Assembly (NCBI GenBank): GCA_900551245.1
Contig: URVC01000063.1
Coordinates: forward strand, 1-25,828
Source: an uncultured bacterium
GTDB taxonomy: Bacteria; Verrucomicrobiota; Lentisphaeria; Victivallales; Victivallaceae
Reading direction: 5' to 3'
Length of the DNA stretch: 25,828 nucleotides
The position numbers were made by a program, and so were the translations under genes. Position 1 is the stretch's first letter, and every line of letters starts with the position of its first letter. Below are positions 16,798 through 23,700 of this stretch, piece after piece. The notes under the pieces were generated by a model. It ran no database searches. It worked only from the letters and a program-made list of their open reading frames with translations, and was not told the DNA's origin.

Positions 16798-17859
16798 TTA
16801 TGCGTGGCAGGCGGGCGCTCCCGGACCCTTGCCCGGACACTGCCGGTTGCCGTCACACTGGTAACAGATGCAGTTGACCAGTTCACGCCCCTCCATGCAG
16901 TCGCTGACGTTCTGCAGCGTCACTTCGGCGATGTTGGTCATCGCTTCCCGGGTGAAGAACGCCTGATGCGACGTTACCAGCACATTGGGGAAGGTCAGCA
17001 GCCGGGCGAGAATGTCGTCGTCAATGGCGTAGCCGGAGCGGTCTTCAAAGAAGTAATCGCTCTCCTCCTCGTAGACATCCAGGCAGGCGCCGCCGATTTT
17101 CCGGCTTTTCAACCCGGCGATCAGCGCGGCGGTGTCCACCAGTTTCCCCCGGCTGGTGTTGATGAGGTAGACGCCGTTCTTCATGCGGGAGATCGCTTCC
17201 GAATTGATCAGGTGGACATTGTCCGGGGTCAGCGGGCAGTGGAGCGAGATGACATCTGACTCCGCATAGAGCTTCTCCAATGGGACATACTCCATATGAA
17301 GCGCCTTTGCCGCCTCCTGATTCGGATAGACGTCGTAGGCCAGCAACCGGACGCCGAATCCCTGCAGGAGTTCGGCAAACACCCGGCCGATCTTGCCGGT
17401 GCCGATGATGCCGAAGGTTTTGCCGCGCAGGTCGAACCCAATCAAACCGTTGATGGAAAAGTTGTTTTCCCGAATCCGATTGTAGGCGCGGTGGAGCGAA
17501 CGGTTCAGCGTCTGCAACATCGCCAGAGCGTATTCCGCGACGGCGTACGGGGAGTAGCCCGGCACGCGCATGACCAGAATCTTCCCGTAGGCGGCGGCGA
17601 GGTTGACGTTGTTGTAACCGGCACAGCGCATTGCGATCACTTTGACCCCCAGCCGGATCAGCTCCTTGACCGTCTCTTCGCCGACATCGTCGTTGACGAA
17701 GGCGGAAACCGCGTCAAAGCCGGCGGCCATCCGGGCGGAAGCCGGTCCGAGCCGGGTTTCGAAGTAGGTCAATTGAAAGCCGAATTTTTCGTTTGCCTTG
17801 TCGAAGAATTCCCGGTCATAGGGTTTCGTGTCGAAAAACGCAACCTTGATTTCCTTCAT
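16798..17859 (-). CDS. ldhA: D-lactate dehydrogenase-like 2-hydroxyacid dehydrogenase with Cys-rich tail
   Basis: This 353-residue NAD-dependent D-2-hydroxyacid dehydrogenase most resembles fermentative D-lactate dehydrogenases: RCAGYNNVNL and YSPYAVAEYALAM are LdhA-type stretches. The Rossmann motif GIIGTGKIG is at 150-158. The catalytic residues are R237 (NTSRGKLVD), the Glu near 265 (VYEEES) and H298 (TSHQAF). AGGAGG seven bases before the ATG at 17859 sets the start. Odd: the last 24 residues carry five cysteines (C330, C332, C335, C341, C351), an extra tail beyond the usual C-terminus that might bind metal. It lies between the antiporter (46 bases upstream) and the AraC gene. Confidence 0.88.
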   Translation of the reverse strand: MKEIKVAFFDTKPYDREFFDKANEKFGFQLTYFETRLGPASARMAAGFDAVSAFVNDDVGEETVKELIRLGVKVIAMRCAGYNNVNLAAAYGKILVMRVPGYSPYAVAEYALAMLQTLNRSLHRAYNRIRENNFSINGLIGFDLRGKTFGIIGTGKIGRVFAELLQGFGVRLLAYDVYPNQEAAKALHMEYVPLEKLYAESDVISLHCPLTPDNVHLINSEAISRMKNGVYLINTSRGKLVDTAALIAGLKSRKIGGACLDVYEEESDYFFEDRSGYAIDDDILARLLTFPNVLVTSHQAFFTREAMTNIAEVTLQNVSDCMEGRELVNCICYQCDGNRQCPGKGPGAPACHA

Positions 17860-17905
17860 GTTCGAACCTCCTCTTTCTGATTGCAAACAGCCGGATCACT
17901 CCGGA

Positions 17906-19393
17906 TCAACTCGGATCGTAGTCGCAGTCGGGGAAGAACTGTTTCGCCACCTTGGCCAGCGTCGGCCGATCCCCCATCATCAACATACCGTCGTTCGCCT
18001 GGATGATCGTATTGCCGCGCGCCAGAATAAAGTGGCCGCCGCGGCGGATCAGCATAACCAGAACTCCGTTCGGCAGATTCATTTCCGCAAGGCTCTTGTT
18101 GACAAACTCGGCATCCGGGTGGACGTCGAATTCGTACATTTCGCTGTTGATGCTGTCGGTCTCCTCCAGTTCGAGCGGAATGCGCGGCTTATCCGACAGC
18201 GGCCGGTCAAGTTTGAGGAACTTCGCCACCGGCATGAGCGTGCGCCCCTGAATCAACACCGAGGCAAGGACGATAAAGAAGACCATATTGAACATCATAT
18301 TCGCCCGTTCCACATGGGCAACCAGCGGAAAGGTCGCCAGCACAATCGGTGCCGCGCCGCGCAGGCCGACCCAGGAGACCAGCGTCCGCTCACGCAGCGT
18401 GAACCGACTGCCGATGAGACAGAGGAAAATGGAGGCCGGACGGGCGATGAACATCAGCACCAGCGCCAGCAACAGCCCGAGGCTCCAGACGTTGACGGCA
18501 AAAAGTTCATGCGGATTGACCAGCATTCCCAGGGTGGTGAAGAGAGTGACCTGCATCAGCCAGGCGAGGCCGTCACTGAACCGGAACAGCCCTTTCTTGA
18601 AATTGTAGCGGCGGTTCCCCATCGTGAGGCCGCAGACGTAGACCGCCATGAAGCCGTTGCCGAAGAGGGATTCGGTCAATCCATAGGCGAAGATGATGAT
18701 GGCAACGCCGGTGACGAAGTAAAGTCCTTCGTATTCAAGCTTGAGCTTGTTGAAGAGCCAGCAACCCGCCCGGCCGATCAGATAGCCGCCGGCAATGCCG
18801 ATGGACATTTTGGCCAGAAAGACCGGAACAAAGCTCCAGAGTGTCGTATCACTTCCCTGTACAATGCCGATCATGAAGATGGTCAGAAAGGCGGCCATCG
18901 GGTCGTTGCTGCCGGACTCCAGCTCCAGAAGCGGTTGCAGGTCACCTTTCAGGCTGACGCTTTTGGAGCGCAGGATGGCGAAGACCGCCGCGGCATCGGT
19001 GGAAGAGATGATCGACCCGAGCAGCAGGCACCATTTGAGGTCATATCCGAACAGCAGCCAGGCTCCCAGACCGACCAGGAGTGCGGTGATGAGCACGCCG
19101 GCACTGGCGAGCAGCGCGCCGTAGCCGAGCACTCCTTTGATGGAGCGATAATTGGTATCGAGACCGCCGGAGTAGAGAATGAAGCACATCGCCACCGTTC
19201 CGAGAAAGTTGATCGGCGCGGCATGGGTCGTACTGTTGATGGAGACCCAGTCCAGTCCGTCCGAGCCGGTCAGCATGCCGACCGAAAGGAACATCAGCAG
19301 AATGGGAACGTTGAACCGGCTGGAAAGTTTGCTGGAAAAAACTCCCAGCAGAAGCAGAATGGCAACCATTGCCAGAAATTGATGAATCGCCAT
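17906..19393 (-). CDS. K+/H+ (or Na+/H+) antiporter, CPA1 family, with TrkA-C domain
   Basis: This 495-residue inner-membrane protein has about 12 transmembrane segments followed by a cytoplasmic TrkA-C/RCK-C domain (about residues 405-490), the NhaP2/CvrA plan. The ion-binding motif is LESGSNDPMA (about 158-167), preceded by SSTDAAAVFAILRS; SWVGLRGAAPIVLA (about 340-353) is a conserved CPA1 helix. Cytoplasmic RCK-C domains of relatives gate transport on ligand binding. The ATG at 19393 has GAGGA nine bases upstream. Probably first gene of a leftward unit with the dehydrogenase and AraC genes, linking pH or cation balance to fermentation (inference). Confidence 0.88.
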   Translation of the reverse strand: MAIHQFLAMVAILLLLGVFSSKLSSRFNVPILLMFLSVGMLTGSDGLDWVSINSTTHAAPINFLGTVAMCFILYSGGLDTNYRSIKGVLGYGALLASAGVLITALLVGLGAWLLFGYDLKWCLLLGSIISSTDAAAVFAILRSKSVSLKGDLQPLLELESGSNDPMAAFLTIFMIGIVQGSDTTLWSFVPVFLAKMSIGIAGGYLIGRAGCWLFNKLKLEYEGLYFVTGVAIIIFAYGLTESLFGNGFMAVYVCGLTMGNRRYNFKKGLFRFSDGLAWLMQVTLFTTLGMLVNPHELFAVNVWSLGLLLALVLMFIARPASIFLCLIGSRFTLRERTLVSWVGLRGAAPIVLATFPLVAHVERANMMFNMVFFIVLASVLIQGRTLMPVAKFLKLDRPLSDKPRIPLELEETDSINSEMYEFDVHPDAEFVNKSLAEMNLPNGVLVMLIRRGGHFILARGNTIIQANDGMLMMGDRPTLAKVAKQFFPDCDYDPS

Positions 19394-19682
19394 GGAAACA
19401 GATCCTCATTTGTCAGGCTGTCTGCACGCAGAAGGTGGAATGCCGCAGCCTGCCGGAAAAATCCACCCCAATTTCTTCCTCCTGATTTCATAATATAACT
19501 GCCGCCGGAATGCTCTTCAAGCTCCTTTCGAAAAAAAAAATCCGGCGAATAATCTGATTTCACATACAATTGACAGGATTTCGAATATTTTGTTTCTTCT
19601 GTCGAGTGGAAAATCCAGTGGAATTGCGGTACTGTATTTACAGGAACGATCGAAATGAAATTTTCAGAAAGGGACTTCGGCC

Positions 19683-21299
19683 ATGAACGACGGGGATATT
19701 CTCAATGTCTGGGGGAAGGGGCAGCTTTTCTGCTTCTCCGGCATCGATGGGAAAACCGATTTTGAAGAAGGACTGGTTTTGCGGAGCGTCGACGGCATGA
19801 CCGCTTTTGAAGTAAAACTTCCGGTCGCCGGCGGCACTGTTCTGCTGGATGACCGGCCGCCGGCGGAATGCTGTCTGGCCGGGGATTATTTCCGCCTCGT
19901 CACCGGGCAGGGGCGTGTCGTGCGCGGTGTAATGGCGGACGCGTATCATCTGCTGATCGATGGAGAGTGCCGGGTTCTGGGCCTCGCAGACGCGGTGCGC
20001 ATTCGGCAGGGCAGGGGGCGCGTGCTGCTCGGAGTGCGGGAAAAATTCTGTCCGGAACTCCTGGACGCCGATTTTGAAACCTTGTTTGCCGCGCGTCGCC
20101 GCTGGCTCGCCGGAGTAACGCTGCCGGAGTCACTCTCCGAACTTTCCCGCCGTACGGCCGCCAAAGCCTGTTCGATGCTCAAAACCCAGGTCTGTTCCCC
20201 GGAAGGAGTTTTGAAACACTTCTGGAGCACGCCGGACCGCTGGCCGCACCGCAGAATGTGGCTGTGGGATTCGGTATTTCACGCCATCGGCATGCGGCGG
20301 TTGAATCCGGAATTGGCGCGCAATTTCATCAGCGCGGTTTTCGATGTCTGCCGGGAAGACGGATTTATCCCGCATGCGGCATCGCCCACCGGCTTCTCGG
20401 ATATTACGCAGCCTCCGATTCTCGCATTCGGCATCGCAAAGGTGGAGGAGGCGGAATCGAATCCGGAGTGGGTGAGGGGGCTTTATCCGCGGTTGAAGCG
20501 TTTTCTGGAGTGGATCTTCGCTCACCGCGACAGTGACGGGGCCGGACTGATGGAGTGGGCAATCGAAGCCCATGCCGACTGCCGCAGCGGCGAAAGCGGC
20601 ATGGATAATTCGCCGCGTTTCGATGGAGCAATCCAGCTGGATGCACCGGATTTCAACGCCTATCTCGCCCGGGAATGCGAACTCATGGGCAAATTTGCCG
20701 CTCGATACGGTTTTGCCGCAGATGTTTCCTTCTGGCAGGAGCATCATGCCCGGCTCAACCGCCTGATGAATGAAAGGCTTTGGGATGACGCAGAGGGAAT
20801 GTACACCGATTACGATGTAACGGCGAACCGCCGGACGAACGTCTACAGCTCCGCCGGATTCCTGCCGCTGTTCTCCGGCGCGCCGTCTCCAGAACAGGCG
20901 GCAAGAATGGTGAAACAGCTCACGGACCCCGCCAAATTCGGGACGCCCTTCGGGGTGCCTTCGATCAGCCGGGTTTCCGAAGCCGCCTACGCGAAGGACA
21001 TGTGGCGCGGCCCGGTCTGGGTCAACATCAACTATCTGATCAGCGAAGGCCTGAGACGATACGGATTCCGGGCGGAGGCGGACCAGCTGTTGCAAAACAC
21101 CATGCGGGAGGTGGAGAAATTCTATCAGAAGTACGGCACCTTCTTCGAATTCTACGACGACCGTCGGGAGTGCGACCCGCCGCAGCTGCTGCGCAAAACC
21201 TCGCTCGATCCGGATGACAGCCCGTACCATCAGGTCTTCTATGACTACGGCTGGACGGGGACACTGTATCTGGATATGGCATTCGGGGCCTGGTCCTGA
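19683..21299 (+). CDS. (alpha/alpha)6 glycoside hydrolase, GH63/trehalase-like
   Basis: This 538-residue protein without a signal peptide has an N-terminal beta-rich part (about 1-140) and an (alpha/alpha)6 toroid (about 150-538). Toroid motifs are MWLWDSVFHAIGMRRL (about 192-207), DGFIPH (226-231), ESGMDNSPRF (304-313, the family's acid residue region) and RGPVWVNINYLI (about 450-461). These are typical of GH63 and related glucosidases, mannosylglycerate hydrolase and trehalases. The substrate is an alpha-linked glucoside or mannoside, not decidable here. An AAGGGA precedes the ATG. A strong terminator follows. No transporter is adjacent. The 289-base gap before it (19394-19682) shows no clear promoter. 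Confidence 0.82.
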   Translation: MNDGDILNVWGKGQLFCFSGIDGKTDFEEGLVLRSVDGMTAFEVKLPVAGGTVLLDDRPPAECCLAGDYFRLVTGQGRVVRGVMADAYHLLIDGECRVLGLADAVRIRQGRGRVLLGVREKFCPELLDADFETLFAARRRWLAGVTLPESLSELSRRTAAKACSMLKTQVCSPEGVLKHFWSTPDRWPHRRMWLWDSVFHAIGMRRLNPELARNFISAVFDVCREDGFIPHAASPTGFSDITQPPILAFGIAKVEEAESNPEWVRGLYPRLKRFLEWIFAHRDSDGAGLMEWAIEAHADCRSGESGMDNSPRFDGAIQLDAPDFNAYLARECELMGKFAARYGFAADVSFWQEHHARLNRLMNERLWDDAEGMYTDYDVTANRRTNVYSSAGFLPLFSGAPSPEQAARMVKQLTDPAKFGTPFGVPSISRVSEAAYAKDMWRGPVWVNINYLISEGLRRYGFRAEADQLLQNTMREVEKFYQKYGTFFEFYDDRRECDPPQLLRKTSLDPDDSPYHQVFYDYGWTGTLYLDMAFGAWS

Positions 21300-21313
21300 T
21301 ACGGAGGATTCAG

Positions 21314-21355
21314 AGAGCAGGGGGCAGGGGAGCCATTCCCGGCACCCTGCTCTTT
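21314..21355 (+). terminator. Intrinsic terminator after the glycosidase gene
   Basis: AGAGCAGGG (21314-21322) pairs perfectly with CCCTGCTCT (21345-21353), and the loop contains a second short GGGG/CCC pairing. A short T-run follows. It lies between convergent genes and may serve both. Confidence 0.65.
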
Positions 21356-21362
21356 GGCGGAA

Positions 21363-21791
21363 TCAAAAACGGCCAGCGCTCCTCTTCCAGAAAAGAATAT
21401 CCGTTACAATTGCAGCAAGAAAAAGCAGCAGAGTGATCACAATTCCAGTAAGTGCTGCAAAGCTCCACCACGAGAAGTACGCCATAGGCAGGAAAAACAC
21501 ACCGAGCATAACCGGGAACAGGAGAAAAAGCCAGGGCAAACGGTACGCTGCCATTACGATACCGCGAATCAGAAGATCTATCGCCAACATCGGATAAATC
21601 ATTAGAAACCAGGCGATAGCCTGCAGACCACACGGTTCATATCCCAACGGTGACCATTGAAAATAAGAGAGTGTCACCACGATGGCCATCCATTCAGAAA
21701 AAGCCGCCGGCAAGAGGGCGAACAGAGCGGCGCACCATCGAAGGATGCGGGATCGTTTTATCGTTGCAAATAAATCGCCGGATTCCGTCAT
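21363..21791 (-). CDS. Small integral membrane protein of unknown function
   Basis: I do not recognise a family. The 142-residue protein has about four hydrophobic segments (near residues 18-45, 56-80, 83-105 and 108-135), separated by short loops, and a charged N-terminus (TESGDLFATIKRSR). A strong AAGGAGG lies six bases before the ATG, so it is almost certainly translated. Base composition is that of the host. It converges on the glycosidase. Confidence 0.7.
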   Translation of the reverse strand: MTESGDLFATIKRSRILRWCAALFALLPAAFSEWMAIVVTLSYFQWSPLGYEPCGLQAIAWFLMIYPMLAIDLLIRGIVMAAYRLPWLFLLFPVMLGVFFLPMAYFSWWSFAALTGIVITLLLFLAAIVTDILFWKRSAGRF

Positions 21792-21966
21792 AAGGTGCCT
21801 CCTTACACCATACTATACACGTTGATGCCGGAAATTGCAACTCAGAAAATTTATCAGCAACAGGCAGGGGAACTCAAGTTGCAGAGACAGGGTAGGGGAT
21901 CCGTTTTTTTTCGTCGACAAAGCTCGTTTTACAAACTCTTCCGGGCAACTCGCAGGATCCATTCGC

Positions 21967-22221
21967 ATGGCTGGCTGGTCGCGCGGCCTGAAAGCGTATT
22001 TCGGGATCGGGGCTCTCTCTGATCTGGCGATTACCGAAGGTGCGGCACAACCGGAATTGCGTAAGTTCATGGACATTGTCGCTGAAGGGTTCCGCAAGCT
22101 CTCCACGGCGGAAAAGGCTTTGCTTCGAAATTATGCCGCCATGAACGATTACGACCGGGCTTCCGCGTTACTCTCCAAGCTGTCGATTGAGTTCTTCAAG
22201 GATGCAGGAGTAATCTCTTAG
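21967..22221 (+). CDS. Small helical protein of unknown function
   Basis: This 84-residue protein begins MAGWSRGLKAYFG and is mostly predicted helix (LRKFMDIVAEGFRKL, STAEKALLRNYAAM, RASALLSKLSIEFF). I do not recognise it. AGGA lies nine bases before the ATG at 21967. The frame is open further upstream to a TTG at 21835, but that part reads like non-coding sequence. Codon use matches the host. It is the last host gene before the phage attachment site and has its own terminator. Confidence 0.6.
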   Translation: MAGWSRGLKAYFGIGALSDLAITEGAAQPELRKFMDIVAEGFRKLSTAEKALLRNYAAMNDYDRASALLSKLSIEFFKDAGVIS

Positions 22222-22248
22222 CGCCTGCATCCAGCCGGAGCAAAAAGC

Positions 22249-22283
22249 GCCGAAAAAAGACTTGCATGTCTCTTCGGCCTTTT
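22249..22283 (+). terminator. Intrinsic terminator after the 84-residue protein gene
   Basis: GCCGAA (22249-22254) pairs with TTCGGC (22273-22278), with an inner AGAC/GTCT pairing, followed by CTTTT. It lies 27 bases after the stop at 22221. Confidence 0.7.
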
Positions 22284-22344
22284 GCCCGGCGGTGCTGGCG
22301 CGCCGTATGATCGGCATCTCTCGAAACTCCGCCGAACGTCATAG

Positions 22345-22398
22345 AGGCCCGGTTATCGATCCGGCAGGGTGATTGTACCCGTCAGGATTTCCGGGCCT
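22345..22398. other. Nested hairpin beside the attachment site
   Basis: AGGCCCGG (22345-22352) pairs with CCGGGCCT (22391-22398). Inside lie ATCC/GGAT and GGGT/ACCC pairings, giving one long imperfect hairpin followed by TTTCT. It could be a terminator, a small structured RNA or a repeat. I do not recognise it. No open frame covers it. Confidence 0.4.
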
Positions 22399-22425
22399 TT
22401 CTCGTGGCTTTGCGGTATATTTCTA

Positions 22426-22519
22426 ACGTCGCATAATGAATCAGGCTATGTCAAGCCGACGGCGTTTCAGTAGTCAATAATTGAGCCGGCGGCTTGGCAT
22501 AGTGGACATTATGCGGCCG
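22426..22519. other. Paired inverted dif-like sites folding into one hairpin (putative phage attachment site)
   Basis: Site 1 (plus strand) has a XerC-like arm ACGTCGCATAA (22426-22436), a 9-base centre (22437-22445) and a XerD-like arm CTATGTCAAGC (22446-22456). Site 2 (minus strand) has CGGCCGCATAA (22519-22509), the canonical 6-base centre (22508-22503) and CTATGCCAAGC (22502-22492). The two are inverted and can pair: 22431-22438 with 22507-22514 (8 of 8), and 22446-22463 with 22485-22502 (16 Watson-Crick, one G-T, one mismatch), leaving only the centres and a 21-base loop unpaired. CTXphi's single-stranded attP is built this way (known). If integration followed that model, the left XerC arm is chromosomal and the junction is at 22436/22437 (inference). 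Confidence 0.65.
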
Positions 22520-22542
22520 CGGGCGTTTTGATCCGGCCGCGG
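22514..22542 (+). repeat. Direct repeats CGGCCGCGG next to the attachment site
   Basis: CGGCCGCGG occurs at 22514-22522 and 22534-22542, a 20-base period (about two helical turns). Such repeats can be binding sites for an initiator or recombination accessory protein; no direct evidence here. Confidence 0.4.
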
Positions 22543-22575
22543 CGTAACGTTTTTGAGGGGAGGGGGTGAGCTGTA

Positions 22576-22590
22576 GGGGGCAGTGCCCCC
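22576..22590. other. GC-rich palindrome, candidate phage replication origin element
   Basis: GGGGGCAGTGCCCCC is a perfect 7-base stem around one base. It lies in the non-coding segment between attachment site and first phage gene, where filamentous phages carry the origins for both strands. Which element Rep nicks cannot be told from sequence. The rest of 22222-22778 holds the hairpins listed separately and no gene. Confidence 0.4.
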
Positions 22591-22683
22591 TCGAAGTCGC
22601 AGAGCGCAGAGCCGTTTGTTTGCATGTCATGGTAAAGTATGGCCGTTTTTTTGATTGTTTTCTCTTTTATCCCTCCTCCATGC

Positions 22684-22757
22684 GCCCGAAGGGCTTCCCC
22701 TTTTTTCTTCTCGCTGTGGTCTGTTTCCGCTCGGCATAAGACCCCCTTGCGGGGTCT
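22684..22757. other. Two hairpins in the phage intergenic region
   Basis: GCCCGAAGGGC (22684-22694) is a short hairpin followed by a T-run at 22701-22706. AGACCCC (22739-22745) pairs with GGGGTCT (22751-22757), 7 bases with a 5-base loop, 22 bases past the end of the leftward phage gene. They may be terminators or part of the complementary-strand origin. Confidence 0.45.
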
Positions 22758-22778
22758 CTTGATTCTAGTTTAGATAAT

Positions 22779-23027
22779 TCAAACAGGATCTTTTTCTTCG
22801 TATATTAGTTTTTTGAAGGCAAGTTTTATTTCTGTCATTTGGTATATTTGATGGGTTACGTCTTCTATTTTGTATTTTACTTCTTCGATTTGTATGTATT
22901 TTGCTCTTGTTGCTCGCAGGCATGTTGCTATTGTTCCTGCTTGGCCGTATATGCAGTATCTGTTTTTGTTGTCAATCCATACTTTTAAATTGTGTGATCT
23001 GAATAGTTTTATTTGTTCTTCTGTCAT
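22779..23027 (-). CDS. Small phage protein of unknown function
   Basis: This 82-residue protein (MTEEQIKLFRSHNLKVWID...) has no family I recognise. A predicted N-terminal helix is followed by a strand pair (LKVWIDNKNRYCIYG) and a long amphipathic C-terminal helical part (VKYKIEDVTHQIYQMTEIKLAFKKLIYEE), which may mediate oligomerisation. The ATG at 23027 makes an ATGA overlap with the stop of the upstream HTH gene, so I prefer it over the longer frame to 23072. The pair is probably co-transcribed leftward, against the phage structural genes. Confidence 0.65.
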   Translation of the reverse strand: MTEEQIKLFRSHNLKVWIDNKNRYCIYGQAGTIATCLRATRAKYIQIEEVKYKIEDVTHQIYQMTEIKLAFKKLIYEEKDPV

Positions 23028-23239
23028 TTCTTTATGTCTCTTTCCGCTTTGTATGCAAGAAAGTCCTTCCATCCTATAAGTGGTTTTTCGTTTTCAAATA
23101 TGTAGAGCGGCAGTTTTCTTTCGTTCCATATTTGAGTTATTCTTGCGCCAGATAGATTTAAAATTTTACCTGCTCTCGATGGTTGTAATAATCCTCCTGC
23201 CTTGTGCCATGTTTCGAAAAACCATTTTTCATATTCCAT
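23024..23239 (-). CDS. Small helix-turn-helix regulator of the phage
   Basis: This 71-residue protein carries a central helix-turn-helix-like segment, PSRAGKILNLSGARITQIWNE (about residues 20-40), in the style of excisionase/MerR-type DNA-binding proteins, and ends in basic residues. AGGAG lies eight bases before the ATG. It is divergent from the phage replication genes, the position of the repressor RstR in CTXphi, and faces an operator-like cluster. So a repressor controlling lysogeny or replication is the likely role (inference from position and fold). Confidence 0.7.
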   Translation of the reverse strand: MEYEKWFFETWHKAGGLLQPSRAGKILNLSGARITQIWNERKLPLYIFENEKPLIGWKDFLAYKAERDIKK

Positions 23240-23263
23240 TTTTTAATCTCCTAAGGTTGGCTT

Positions 23264-23291
23264 GTTATAAATATAGTATTTTTTTTGAAAA
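23264..23291 (-). promoter_or_regulatory. Putative promoter of the leftward phage genes
   Basis: On the minus strand TTTTCA (23286-23291), 16 bases and TATAAC (23264-23269) precede the HTH gene by about 24 bases. The region is very AT-rich, so chance matches are likely. Confidence 0.35.
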
Positions 23292-23314
23292 AATTCTCTT
23301 TTTGATTTGAAATA

Positions 23315-23364
23315 TCTAAAATTCGGCTTTAGATTATTAAAGTTTTAGGCTTTAGAAGTCTAAA
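23315..23364 (+). promoter_or_regulatory. Operator-like cluster of four TCTAAA/TTTAGA half-sites
   Basis: TCTAAA (23315-23320) and TTTAGA (23328-23333) form one inverted pair with a 7-base spacer. TTTAGA (23351-23356) and TCTAAA (23359-23364) form a second pair in the opposite arrangement. GGCTTTAGA is also repeated directly at 23325 and 23348, 23 bases apart. It lies in the divergent region between the HTH gene and the rightward phage genes, as a repressor operator would. Confidence 0.55.
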
Positions 23365-23399
23365 TAGAAAAAATCAATTTTTTTTTGAAAGGGTATTCT

Positions 23400-23693
23400 A
23401 TGACTTACATTGGTACTATTACTGATTGCCAGATTTCGCGTTTTCGCAAAAGGTCTTTCAAGGGTGAAACTCGTTATTTTGCTGAAATTGTTTGGTTAGG
23501 TGGTTGGGTTGAAGTTCCCCTACTTGATGAATCTCTTTTGAATGTTCTTCCCGTTGGTGTTTGGGGTGCTGCGATTGTTGATCAGGGATTTTATAAAACG
23601 GTTAAGGAAGTGAAGAAGGAAAATAATGTTTATTCTTTTCCTGCTTTTGATCCTGTTATTAATTTTCTCTCTGATTTTAAGCCCAACAAGTGA
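23400..23693 (+). CDS. Small beta-rich phage protein, candidate ssDNA-binding protein
   Basis: This 97-residue protein (MTYIGTITDCQISRF...) is rich in strand-forming residues (RYFAEIVWLGGWVEVPLL, WGAAIVDQGFY) with a basic, aromatic N-terminal part. I do not recognise the family. Size, composition and place directly before Rep fit the gene V-type single-stranded DNA-binding protein, or RstB, of filamentous phages, but this is inference from context. AAAGGG lies six bases before the ATG at 23400. First gene of the rightward operon; Rep starts seven bases after its stop. Confidence 0.6.
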   Translation: MTYIGTITDCQISRFRKRSFKGETRYFAEIVWLGGWVEVPLLDESLLNVLPVGVWGAAIVDQGFYKTVKEVKKENNVYSFPAFDPVINFLSDFKPNK

Positions 23694-23700
23694 TCGATTT

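Noticed and set aside
19570..19598. TTGACA as -35 of the glycosidase promoter
   Set aside because: At 17 bases spacing the -10 would be TTTCTT, and other spacings are no better, so the perfect -35 match is probably chance.
21835..21966. N-terminal extension of the 84-residue host protein from a TTG
   Set aside because: Composition does not look coding, and the ATG at 21967 has a plausible ribosome site.
22222..22436. tRNA, tmRNA or SRP RNA gene as the integration target
   Set aside because: I found no cloverleaf, CCA end or known RNA core; the dif-like site explains the integration better.
23626..23700. Hydrophobic N-terminal extension of Rep that would look like a membrane anchor
   Set aside because: The 25 codons lie inside the end of the preceding gene in another frame, and the ATG at 23701 gives a protein beginning shortly before motif 1.
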